Of a stretch of DNA of 32,491 bases, positions 1 through 6,768 are shown one piece after another. A model generated the notes under the pieces. That model saw only the letters and a program-made list of their open reading frames with translations, did no database searches and was not told the DNA's origin. Where the stretch lies: the NCBI GenBank assembly GCA_016791475.1, contig JAEUWI010000071.1, positions 1 to 32,491 on the forward strand, written 5' to 3'. This DNA is from Candidatus Hydrogenedentota bacterium (GTDB taxonomy: Bacteria > Hydrogenedentota > Hydrogenedentia > Hydrogenedentales > JAEUWI01). Each line of letters opens with the position of its first letter. Positions within the stretch are counted from its first letter, which is position 1. The position numbers were made by a program, and so were the translations under genes.

Positions 1-69
1 GGCTACCGAACGCCAAATGAAGTCTTCTATTCCCAACGAAAAGAACAGCATGTTGCACTTAGAGCTTGA
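1..69 (+). pseudogene. 3' end of a transposase (integrase-core type), cut by the window edge
   Basis: Frame 1 is open from the first base to a TGA at 67-69 and reads GYRTPNEVFYSQRKEQHVAL followed by RA. The GYRTPNEVF block is characteristic of the very C-terminus of IS3-type and related integrase-core (rve) transposases. Only 22 residues are visible, so it is unclear whether the element is intact to the left. The stop lies 22 bases before the terminator of the convergent ferredoxin gene, so the right end of the insertion sequence should lie at about 70-95, but I cannot define its terminal repeat. Confidence 0.5.
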
Positions 70-90
70 ATCCAGGCGGGCGCGCCACCC

Positions 91-120
91 AAAAAAGGGA
101 AGCGCCCGGGGGCGCTTCCC
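91..120 (-). terminator. Rho-independent terminator of the ferredoxin gene
   Basis: A perfect 10-bp stem (gggaagcgcc at 97-106, ggcgcttccc at 111-120) with loop CGGG is followed, reading the minus strand, by six T residues (91-96). It starts 22 bases after the ferredoxin stop codon. Confidence 0.9.
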
Positions 121-142
121 TTGAATTTGCGTTCTAAGCGAA

Positions 143-478
143 TCAGGCTCCGGGCGCGGAACTGAACTCGCCAGTCTTGCCTTCCTTATCCTTGTATTCG
201 TCGGCCGTGTCCAGAGGCTCTTTGCCCTCTTCGATAAGGGGCCACTCCGCGGCATACTTCTTGTTCAATTCGACGAAGCTGCTCCACTTCTCGGGCACTT
301 CATCTTCGGAGAAGATCGCCGTTACCGGGCACTCATCCACACACACGCCGCAATCGATGCATTCTTCGGGATCAATCACCAGCATGTTCTCGCCTTCGTG
401 AAAGCAGGCCACGGGGCATACGTCCACACAATCCGTGTACTTGCACTTGATGCAGGGTTCGGTGACGACAAAAGCCAT
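143..478 (-). CDS. fdxA: 7Fe ferredoxin (3Fe-4S plus 4Fe-4S), FdxA type
   Basis: This 111-residue protein is a small soluble electron carrier. The N-terminus [17 protein letters not shown] has the spacing of 7Fe ferredoxins: the cluster I cysteines lie in [14 protein letters not shown], and a second motif [12 protein letters not shown] supplies the 4Fe-4S ligands. An acidic C-terminal tail of about 50 residues is also usual for FdxA. I chose the ATG at 478 because AAGGAG lies 8 bases upstream; the frame stays open to 556 but that extension has no family similarity and begins at about the predicted transcription start. The gene stands alone with its own promoter and terminator, so its redox partner cannot be read from context. 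Confidence 0.93.
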   Translation of the reverse strand: MAFVVTEPCIKCKYTDCVDVCPVACFHEGENMLVIDPEECIDCGVCVDECPVTAIFSEDEVPEKWSSFVELNKKYAAEWPLIEEGKEPLDTADEYKDKEGKTGEFSSAPGA

Positions 479-565
479 GGTATTTTCTCCTTGGTTATTG
501 TGCAGACGCAGCAATAAGGTCATTGGCAAGATGGAATTCGGGCTGGCAGTAACCAACCTGGCCGG

Positions 566-595
566 ATTCTAACAACGAATCCAGGGGCTTATCAA
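566..595 (-). promoter_or_regulatory. Predicted sigma-70-type promoter of the ferredoxin gene
   Basis: On the minus strand a TTGATA -35 box (595-590) and a TAGAAT -10 box (571-566) are separated by 18 bases. The predicted start at about 559 gives a leader of about 80 bases ahead of the ATG at 478. Confidence 0.45.
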
Positions 596-689
596 CGGCA
601 AGCCTATACACTTGTTTACACCATTAAACAACGATATGCCCACTCCCGTCAAGGCTGCGGGACATCGGAAGGGCAGGACCTGCCAACTC

Positions 690-734
690 TGCGCCCCTGC
701 TCTCGTACCACACGACATCGTGCGTTGCGGTGCC
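690..734 (-). pseudogene. 3'-terminal remnant of a second FG-GAP/VCBS propeller gene
   Basis: On the minus strand this stretch encodes GTATHDVVWYESRGA, identical over 15 residues to the C-terminus of the intact propeller protein at 5524-6768 (its bases 5592-5548). Six of the 45 bases differ and all six changes are synonymous, which suggests both copies were once under selection as coding sequence. The remnant's frame has a TAG a few codons upstream and runs about 30 codons past the match to a TAA near 604, with no further similarity. Everything 5' of this tail is gone. Confidence 0.7.
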
Positions 735-805
735 CCTTGCGTAAGCCGTCCGCCGAGTCTTATTCTACGTTATAGCGGAGCTTAGTCTGAAAATCGACCC
801 AAACG

Positions 806-845
806 GACAACACCCGGAATCCGTTACGGATTCGCGGGCGTTGTC
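806..845 (-). terminator. Hairpin after the secreted-repeat gene pair, probable terminator
   Basis: A long imperfect inverted repeat (acaacacccg-gaatccg against cggattcgcgggcgttgt, loop TTA, one bulge) lies 17 bases past the stop codon of the gene ending at 862. The T-run after it is poor on the minus strand, so termination is likely but not certain. Confidence 0.5.
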
Positions 846-861
846 GGGCGGAAGGAGCATA

Positions 862-1221
862 TTACTTACTTGAATTCTTGTGCTCTTTTCCGTTGAGACC
901 GTGCTCGTGCATTACCGTGCTGGTGGCCTCTGGCGTATCAGCCGACCACCCTTGAAGACCTACATTGAGTACGGGTTTCAAGAATCGTCCCTTGCGCTCG
1001 TAGGTGCCGAGGTCGCCTTTGTTGATGAGCGCCTTACTTTCGTCCGGGGTGGCAATTGCTTCAGTCCGGGTTGAAGTGGTGAGAATCGGCTTCACGAAGC
1101 GTCCCTGGCGGACATAGGTTCCGAGGTCACCTTTGTCGATGGTGGTCTCTGCGAAGGCCGTGGTTCCCAGGGTGGCGAGGGCGAGGGCGCCCGCAAAGGT
1201 GAGTATCAGAGACTTTTTCAT
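862..1221 (-). CDS. Small secreted protein with two DKGDLG-type repeats, downstream paralogue
   Basis: I do not recognise this 119-residue protein. It starts with a clear signal peptide (MKK, hydrophobic core, predicted cut after AFA at residue 24), so it is exported. The mature part has two copies of a 20-residue motif, I-(D/N)-K-G-D-L-G-T-Y-x-R-x-G-R-F-x-K-P-(I/V)-L, at residues 28-47 and 66-85. A shared GWSAD segment (about 91-95) and a polar tail HEHGLNGKEHKN follow. The ATG at 1221 has AGGAG upstream; the open frame extends to 1437 but into the 3' end of the paralogue. It is about 65% identical to the protein at 1338-1709 and is probably cotranscribed with it. No cysteine or catalytic motif is present; a structural, envelope-associated or ligand-binding role is possible but unproven. 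Confidence 0.85.
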   Translation of the reverse strand: MKKSLILTFAGALALATLGTTAFAETTIDKGDLGTYVRQGRFVKPILTTSTRTEAIATPDESKALINKGDLGTYERKGRFLKPVLNVGLQGWSADTPEATSTVMHEHGLNGKEHKNSSK

Positions 1222-1236
1222 GGTTATTCTCCTATT

Positions 1237-1249
1237 GCCCCGTTGGGGC
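1237..1249 (-). promoter_or_regulatory. GC hairpin in the leader of the downstream secreted-repeat gene
   Basis: The stem gcccc/ggggc with a 3-base loop sits directly before the AGGAG ribosome site and ATG at 1221. A similar GC block (1726-1737) occupies the same position before the paralogue's ribosome site, so the leader was duplicated with the gene. It could influence translation, but this is inference. Confidence 0.3.
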
Positions 1250-1337
1250 GTGGCGGGCGCGCTGCCGGACGGCTCTTCGCCCAATTTCGGTATGGCATTC
1301 AGGTCAATTTCAAGTAGTACTCGGGTGGTTGGCGTGC

Positions 1338-1709
1338 CTAGCTCGCGCGCTTGTGCCCGATGTTCCTGTGCTCTTTTCCATCGAGACCATGCTTGTGTGC
1401 GACGTTGCTGACAGGTACGGCCGCATCCGCAGACCAACCTTGGTGGCCGACTTCCAGTACAGGTTTCAGGAAACGTCCCGTGCGCTCGTAGCTGCCGAGG
1501 TCGCCCTTGTCGATAACTGCACTGCGCTGGGTCTGACCCGCGACGGCTTCAGTTCGGAGCGACGACGTGAGAACCGGCTTTACAAAGCGGCCCTGGCGGA
1601 CATATTTTCCAAGGTCGCCCTTGTCGATGGTGTTTTCGGCGTAAGCCGCGCTTCCGAGTGTTGCGATGGTGAGTGCACTCGCGATGGTGAGTATCAGAGA
1701 CTTTTTCAT
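1338..1709 (-). CDS. Small secreted protein with two DKGDLG-type repeats, upstream paralogue
   Basis: This 123-residue protein is the first gene of a tandem duplicate pair. It has a signal peptide (residues 1-24, cut after AYA). Two 20-residue motifs follow, at 28-47 (IDKGDLGKYVRQGRF, then VKPVL) and 66-85 (IDKGDLGSYERTGRF, then LKPVL), joined by a linker of 18 residues. Then come GHQGWSAD and a His/Lys-rich end (HKHGLDGKEHRNIGHK). The start at 1709 has GGGAG at good spacing. The most constant residues are K-G-D-L-G, Y, R, G-R-F and K-P-L, repeated four times across the pair. A sigma-54-type promoter lies about 160 bases upstream, next to a gene for an NtrC-type regulator. The family is unknown to me; function is not assigned. 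Confidence 0.87.
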   Translation of the reverse strand: MKKSLILTIASALTIATLGSAAYAENTIDKGDLGKYVRQGRFVKPVLTSSLRTEAVAGQTQRSAVIDKGDLGSYERTGRFLKPVLEVGHQGWSADAAVPVSNVAHKHGLDGKEHRNIGHKRAS

Positions 1710-1879
1710 GGCTATTCTCCCTGTTGCCCCGGGGGGCCTGTATGGGTGCGAAGCAATTAAAGCGTCTCACCCGGTTTCAATTGGTTGCTCTGGGTTTCCG
1801 CGAGCCTTGGAGCTTTCCGTCCGAGCTGAGCACCCGGCTTCACCTTGCTCCCGGCCTTGCGGCCCTTGCCTTCGTTAGC

Positions 1880-1895
1880 GCATCATTCGTGCCAG
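1880..1895 (-). promoter_or_regulatory. Sigma-54 (RpoN) -24/-12 promoter for the secreted-repeat pair
   Basis: The minus strand reads CTGGCACGAATGATGC. It matches the consensus YTGGCACG-N4-TTGC at every informative base except one (A for the first T of TTGC). The invariant GG and GC are exactly 10 bases apart. Predicted transcription starts at about 1868 and runs into the gene starting at 1709. The adjacent genes encode a sigma-54-dependent regulator with its kinase, which strengthens the call. Confidence 0.7.
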
Positions 1896-1954
1896 AATTT
1901 CAGAGCGTCTGAACGTAAGAAAAAGGGCCGTTTCGCGTGTGCAACTGCCCCCAA

Positions 1955-1994
1955 CTGATCAGAACCTGAGCAGGGGCGCTGGTCAGGATCTGAC
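1955..1994. promoter_or_regulatory. Candidate enhancer sites for the NtrC-type regulator
   Basis: Two dyads, CTGATCAG at 1955-1962 and GTCAG-GAT-CTGAC at 1982-1994, lie about 60-100 bases upstream of the -24 box. That is the usual zone for upstream activating sequences of enhancer-binding proteins. They share the TCAG/CTGA half-sites. No experimental or comparative support is available here. Confidence 0.3.
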
Positions 1995-2075
1995 TTCCGA
2001 GAGCGAACGATTCAGTGAAAACACCGGTCATGCCAAGCGACCGTTCGCCGCGTGGTGTAGTCCCGTGGTCTGCTC

Positions 2076-2081
2076 TATAAT
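2076..2081 (+). promoter_or_regulatory. Possible -10 box of the kinase-regulator operon
   Basis: A perfect TATAAT lies 126 bases before the kinase start. No good TTGACA-like box is found 16-18 bases upstream, so the promoter would be weak or activator-dependent. Confidence 0.3.
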
Positions 2082-2206
2082 GGACTGTTCCGGTTCGTGG
2101 CAGCTTGTGAGCGCGCCACGCTACCCATTTGAGGAAAACGTACCTTGAACATCACCCCACCCCTGCTGTTTGTGCTGGATGGCCCACCTGAAGCGAGAAC
2201 AAGAAC

Positions 2207-4006
2207 ATGTTGGGAAGAAGCCTTAGGAATCGCGTGTTTTTCGCGCTGACCCTCCTCTCTCTGTTGCCGCTCGTGAGTACAGCCTATCAAGGTTATCACT
2301 GCGGGCGGATGGTGGTCATGGACCTGCTGCAGCAGCATGCCATTTCGGTTGCCGAGGTCCATCAGACCATGTTTACACAGTGGCTCGAAGAGCGAACGCA
2401 GGACACCGACGCGATTGCCAGTATGCCCCTCGTCACCGACTGTCTTGAGAAAATTCTAGGAGAACGCGATGATGCCGCAGTCAAGATCCTGGGCGACACC
2501 CTTCGCACCGTCCAGTCTGCCGGCGCAATCTATGAGCAATTGGAAATCTTTGATTCCACATGGAGGCTGGTCGCGTCGTCCCGGGATGGCAAACACTCCG
2601 ACGCCCGATTAGTCGATCCCGATTTTCAAGAACACGTGCGCGATGCCGCTGGAGTCTACTTCGGCCAGGTCCACCGGCACCGTGAAGGCGACATGGGGAC
2701 ACACTTCGGAAGGAGGATCCGCGATGGCAACGGTGAGACACTAGGCTACCTCGTCGCAAATCTCAATCTGACCACGAGCCTGACGCCGCTGCTCACGGAT
2801 CGCAGCGGACTATGGAGTACGGGGGCAGTCTATATTGTTAACGCGGAATCTCGACCTATCATTGGAACCAACGACAACAGTGGGGAGCCTTCCCTCGTGC
2901 CGCCACGAAGGGATGAAACAGGAATGGGCGATCACTCTGGCGGTGTAGCCCCCCGTTCAGCGCGCCACGCGCTCAAGACAATTGGCGCATCGATGCCCCT
3001 CCCGATAAATGATTGGCGGGTGGTCGTCGATATCGATATGGAAGAGGCCATGGCCACCGTACGTGTCCTGCTCTATCGAGCCCTCGGGATGGTAAGTGCT
3101 GCGTTGCTCGCGGTGGTTCTGGTTTCACTCTGGCTCTCCAGATTGCTGGGGAGCCCCCTCGCCAATCTGGCCTCGGTCGCGCGAAAAATTTCCGCCGGGC
3201 ATTCCGACGAACGATTGGAACCAATGCATTTGCGCGAAGCCGACGAAGTGCGCAGCGCATTCAATCAGATGCTGGATGAGCTTCGGGACAAGGAAGCCGT
3301 GATTGTACGCTCCGCGAAACTGGCAATTGTCGGAGAACTCACTTCGCGTGTCGTCCACGAAATGCGCAATCCCCTCTCCTCAATCAAGATGAATCTTCAA
3401 GCGCTCAAACGGTCTTCCGATTTGGATGCCGGCGATCAGGAACTTGCGGAAATCGCAACAGAGCAGGCCCAGCGGCTGGAACGTATGCTCAATGAATTGC
3501 TGCTCTACGGGCGGCCAGTTGAACTGCATCTGGAGCCTGTGGCTGTTGCCCGCCTTTTTGAGTCGGCGCTCGCCGACGTACGCGGTGGCGCAGAAGAGAG
3601 GGGGGTGACCATTGAGTCCGGTTTGGACGAAGCACTTGGGACCACCTCCATTTCCGTCGACCCGGATCAATTCTCTCGGGTGCTCACGAATCTGCTGAAG
3701 AACGCGATAGAGGCGTCTCCCGCCGGAGCCAGGGTCCGGTTATGCGCCCATGCCTCCGAACTACAGGCCTCTGAGATAGTCATTGAAGTGCGGGATACGG
3801 GTGTCGGAGTTCGTCCGGAGCATCAGGAGCTACTCTTCAAACCCTTTTTCACCACCAAGGGCAATGGTACAGGTCTGGGCCTCGCCAATGTGCGCAAGAT
3901 TGTGGAGTTACACGCCGGGCGCGTTCACGCGGAAAGCATCTCCTCAGGCGGCACAAGGTTCATCGTCGAAATGCCTTGTACCTCCGCGACCGCCTCGCCG
4001 TGCTGA
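2207..4006 (+). CDS. Membrane sensor histidine kinase, NtrB/ZraS-like
   Basis: This 599-residue kinase senses a signal outside the membrane and phosphorylates the regulator encoded 83 bases downstream. It has a membrane helix at about 10-27 and an extracytoplasmic sensor region at about 28-290 of the Cache type in outline (a WRVVVDI segment precedes the second helix). The second helix is at about 293-312 and a HAMP linker at 312-362. The HisKA box VVHEMRNPL has the phospho-acceptor His384. The ATPase domain has N box NLLKNAIEA (495-503), G1 DTGVGV (530-535), FFTTKGNGTGLGLAN and a C-terminal GGTRF segment. All catalytic motifs are intact. The ATG has only a weak purine-rich ribosome site. The ligand cannot be deduced from sequence. 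Confidence 0.93.
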   Translation: MLGRSLRNRVFFALTLLSLLPLVSTAYQGYHCGRMVVMDLLQQHAISVAEVHQTMFTQWLEERTQDTDAIASMPLVTDCLEKILGERDDAAVKILGDTLRTVQSAGAIYEQLEIFDSTWRLVASSRDGKHSDARLVDPDFQEHVRDAAGVYFGQVHRHREGDMGTHFGRRIRDGNGETLGYLVANLNLTTSLTPLLTDRSGLWSTGAVYIVNAESRPIIGTNDNSGEPSLVPPRRDETGMGDHSGGVAPRSARHALKTIGASMPLPINDWRVVVDIDMEEAMATVRVLLYRALGMVSAALLAVVLVSLWLSRLLGSPLANLASVARKISAGHSDERLEPMHLREADEVRSAFNQMLDELRDKEAVIVRSAKLAIVGELTSRVVHEMRNPLSSIKMNLQALKRSSDLDAGDQELAEIATEQAQRLERMLNELLLYGRPVELHLEPVAVARLFESALADVRGGAEERGVTIESGLDEALGTTSISVDPDQFSRVLTNLLKNAIEASPAGARVRLCAHASELQASEIVIEVRDTGVGVRPEHQELLFKPFFTTKGNGTGLGLANVRKIVELHAGRVHAESISSGGTRFIVEMPCTSATASPC

Positions 4007-4089
4007 CATAGCCTCGTGCCCGGACACACGGGGTTTGCTACAATGCCCGCAGAAGGCTGCCGGCGGGCGCCGTTGGACAGGAAAAAGCC

Positions 4090-5430
4090 ATGCGCATGAT
4101 CGTAATAGACGATGACAAGGCCCTTGGCCGCTCACTCCAGATTCACTTGGAGCGGGTGGGGCATTCGGTCGATGTTACACATACGGCGGCGCAAGGCCTG
4201 GACCTGCTGCTCGAGAACGGTTATGACTTGGCCTTCATCGATCTTAACCTTCCCGATATGACGGGCATCGATATTCTGCGCAAGTTCAAAGATATCCGGC
4301 ACAACACGTTCACGGTCATGATCACGGGGATGCAGGATTCGAAATCTACGATCGAAGCAGTGCGTCTCGGGGCCTTTGACTATATCCGAAAGCCGCTGGA
4401 TCTGGACGCGGTAATGGTCACAGTCGAGAAAGTGGCCCACCAGTTTGAGAACCTCACTCCAGGAAAGTTTCAACGCGTCTTTGCGGGCACTGCGGGTGGC
4501 CCGCATGAAATCGTGGGTTCGCATCCAGGCATCATCGAAGTGCTCAAACAGATCGCACTCACCGCGGAGAGTCGTGTGCCCGTCCTGGTGCAGGGCGAAA
4601 CGGGAACCGGAAAGGAACTGGTGGCGCGCGCACTTCATGACACCAGTACGCCGCAGGAACCCTTTGTGGCCGTCAACTGTTCCGCCGTTGTTTCCACGCT
4701 GCTGGAGAGCGAGTTGTTCGGGCATGTGAAAGGCGCATTTACGGGGGCTGATGGGGACAAACCAGGCAAGTTGGAGGTGGCCGGGTCGGGGACTATATTC
4801 TTCGATGAAATTGGAGACATGTCCTACGACCTTCAAGCAAAACTTCTGCGCGTATTACAAGAGCGAGTTTTTGAGCGCGTCGGGAGCACCAAGACCATGC
4901 CGTTCCGCGCACGGGTTATTGCCGCGACCCATCGAGATCTAAAGTCGATGGTTATGGAGCAGAAGTTTCGCGACGACCTGTATTATCGGCTGGCGGTGTC
5001 GACCATCCATGTTCCGCCGCTGCGCGACAGGCGATCGGACATCGCGGGTCTGGCCGAAAACATGCTGGCGCGGCTCGGCCAGGAACTGCACAAGGAGATA
5101 GACGGAATCAGCGAAGCGGCGCTCAAGTGCTGCGAGAATTATGACTGGCCGGGAAATATTCGCGAGCTGAACAACGTCTTGACGCGAGCCGTACTGCTTT
5201 CCCGAGGGCCGGTCATCAGCGAGCAGGGCATTCTGTCGGCTATGGGCAACGGAACGACTGCGGGGATTTCGACTGACGAACTCAAGCCCCTTCGCGACGT
5301 CGAGCGAGACTACGTGTATCGGGTACTGTTGTCCACAGACTGGAATATTTCGAGGGCCTCGGAAATCCTCGATATTACACGCGTAACGTTACGCAAGAAG
5401 ATTGAGGACTATGGATTGGCTAAGCCGTAA
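4090..5430 (+). CDS. Sigma-54-dependent response regulator, NtrC family
   Basis: This 446-residue enhancer-binding regulator activates RpoN promoters when phosphorylated by the upstream kinase. It has a receiver domain (1-115) with acid pocket DDD 7-9, phospho-acceptor Asp51 and Lys101. The AAA+ domain (about 140-370) has Walker A GETGTGKE (169-176), the sigma-54-contacting GAFTGA loop (215-220) and Walker B GTIFFDE (234-240). It also has FRDDLYYRL (293-301) and WPGNIREL (353-360). A C-terminal Fis-type helix-turn-helix follows (about 418-443, [20 protein letters not shown]). Every motif needed for activity is present. The start has AGGA upstream. Its probable target is the -24/-12 promoter at 1880-1895. 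Confidence 0.95.
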   Translation: MRMIVIDDDKALGRSLQIHLERVGHSVDVTHTAAQGLDLLLENGYDLAFIDLNLPDMTGIDILRKFKDIRHNTFTVMITGMQDSKSTIEAVRLGAFDYIRKPLDLDAVMVTVEKVAHQFENLTPGKFQRVFAGTAGGPHEIVGSHPGIIEVLKQIALTAESRVPVLVQGETGTGKELVARALHDTSTPQEPFVAVNCSAVVSTLLESELFGHVKGAFTGADGDKPGKLEVAGSGTIFFDEIGDMSYDLQAKLLRVLQERVFERVGSTKTMPFRARVIAATHRDLKSMVMEQKFRDDLYYRLAVSTIHVPPLRDRRSDIAGLAENMLARLGQELHKEIDGISEAALKCCENYDWPGNIRELNNVLTRAVLLSRGPVISEQGILSAMGNGTTAGISTDELKPLRDVERDYVYRVLLSTDWNISRASEILDITRVTLRKKIEDYGLAKP

Positions 5431-5523
5431 AAGCTGATTCAGGGACTAAGTAAGGGATCTTACATCCCGCGATTTCTAAAGTAATTTTAACAATATTGGA
5501 GTGTGGGCGTCAGGTCTGTGGTC

Positions 5524-6768
5524 TCAATTTCTCGAAGAATCTACTTGCGCGCCCCTGCTCTCGTACCAGACAACATCGTGCGTCGCCGTTCCGGTTGCAA
5601 CGAGATCTGGACTCCCGTCGCCATTCACGTCTCCTACAGTTAGCCCCGCCATTGCCACGCCCACTGCATCAATGACCTGGCGTTGCCAACCTGTCCCGCT
5701 CCAACGGAACAGGAGTACTTCGTGGGAGCCACCTCGGCCTCCGGCAATGATCTCGTCCGTCCCATCTCGGTCCACATCGAGGCAGACCAGTGCGTGGCCG
5801 TCCACCAGCGATTCATCGATGACCGTTCGGGGCCAGGGTAGCGGATCGCCATCCCGCCCGCTGTATACCACCACCTCATTCCCATGCCATGGTTCAATCG
5901 TTGCGATAAATCGCAGCTCGCCCTTGTTCACGCGCCCCAGTCCAACCTCGCTTGTTCCCTGGGCTGGACGGGTTCCAGCGTGGCCCACGCCGAGTTGGGT
6001 TTTCTCCACAACACCCGTTTTCCATTCAAAACGATGGACGCCATCAAAACTGGCCGTGAAAATGACGGTCCCTCCGCCCTCATCCCGGGGCGCGATCAGC
6101 AGGCCATGCGCCATGCAGAGCGTATCGTCTAACAAGGTCGAAGTCCAGGGCGCCGTCGGGTCCACGGGTGGGTGATAGGCGCGAAACTGAAGCCCGACGG
6201 CGTAATCGGGTGGGGTGGCGCCGACTCCGATAATCGGCAAGTTGATCAGTTCCTTTTTCCCATCGCCGTCCATGTCCGCCCAGCGAACACGGTGCGACGT
6301 GGGAATCGCGTCAATGGGATGAACAACCCACTCGGGGTTGCTCACAGGATCACCTGGATTCTCCAGCCATTGAAGCGTGCCGCCATTGCGGGAATCCCCA
6401 AGGTCGAAGTCGCTCGCCACCGCGAGATCGGCGTCACCGTCACCATCGATATCGTGGGGCGCGGCGTCGATGTTCCGCTGCGTTGCGGTACTGATAGAAA
6501 AGCGCGCCCAGTCGGGGTTTCGATACCACACCAGTTGGGACGGCTGGGTCGAAAGGGCAATTACATCCAAATCGCCGTCCCGGTCCAGATCGGCCGTGCT
6601 GACCTGATAGCCGTTGGCGAAGTCCCCATCAATCAGGTGCTTTTCAAAGGCCGGCGGCGCTGCTTCGCTCCAGGCGGGCACGGCCCCCATCAGGAAGACC
6701 GCAATTGACGCGAGCGCTTCGCCCGCGTACCCCGCGCACGTTATCGCGGGCGGTCTATTGCGCCACAC
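5524..6768 (-). CDS. Exported FG-GAP/VCBS repeat beta-propeller protein
   Basis: This 414-residue protein has an N-terminal hydrophobic stretch (about 17-35, ending AWSEA) that looks like a signal peptide. Repeated calcium-loop motifs of FG-GAP/VCBS blades follow: DLDRDGDLDV, DIDGDGDADLAV, DMDGDGKKELI, DVDRDGTDEII and DVNGDGSPDLV. These usually build a seven-bladed propeller used in adhesion or as a scaffold. I took the GTG at 6768, which overlaps the end of the upstream leucine-rich-repeat gene by 14 bases, implying coupled translation. The last 15 residues before QVDSSRN are repeated in the remnant at 690-734. No enzyme motif is visible. Confidence 0.88.
   Translation of the reverse strand: MWRNRPPAITCAGYAGEALASIAVFLMGAVPAWSEAAPPAFEKHLIDGDFANGYQVSTADLDRDGDLDVIALSTQPSQLVWYRNPDWARFSISTATQRNIDAAPHDIDGDGDADLAVASDFDLGDSRNGGTLQWLENPGDPVSNPEWVVHPIDAIPTSHRVRWADMDGDGKKELINLPIIGVGATPPDYAVGLQFRAYHPPVDPTAPWTSTLLDDTLCMAHGLLIAPRDEGGGTVIFTASFDGVHRFEWKTGVVEKTQLGVGHAGTRPAQGTSEVGLGRVNKGELRFIATIEPWHGNEVVVYSGRDGDPLPWPRTVIDESLVDGHALVCLDVDRDGTDEIIAGGRGGSHEVLLFRWSGTGWQRQVIDAVGVAMAGLTVGDVNGDGSPDLVATGTATHDVVWYESRGAQVDSSRN

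Larger units (their letters stand above)
1710..2206. other. Divergent intergenic region between secreted-repeat genes and sensor kinase
   Basis: These 497 bases hold no convincing gene. They contain the leader of the minus-strand secreted-repeat genes, a -24/-12 promoter on the minus strand (1880-1895), two small dyads that could bind an activator (1955-1994), and a TATAAT box on the plus strand (2076-2081) ahead of the kinase gene. Confidence 0.7.

Noticed and set aside
479-556. 26-residue N-terminal extension of the ferredoxin
   Set aside because: It has no family similarity, lies in the predicted leader and the inner ATG has the better ribosome site.
5454-5468. gggat/atccc hairpin between the regulator gene and the convergent FG-GAP gene as terminator
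   Set aside because: A 5-bp stem without T-run is within chance expectation.
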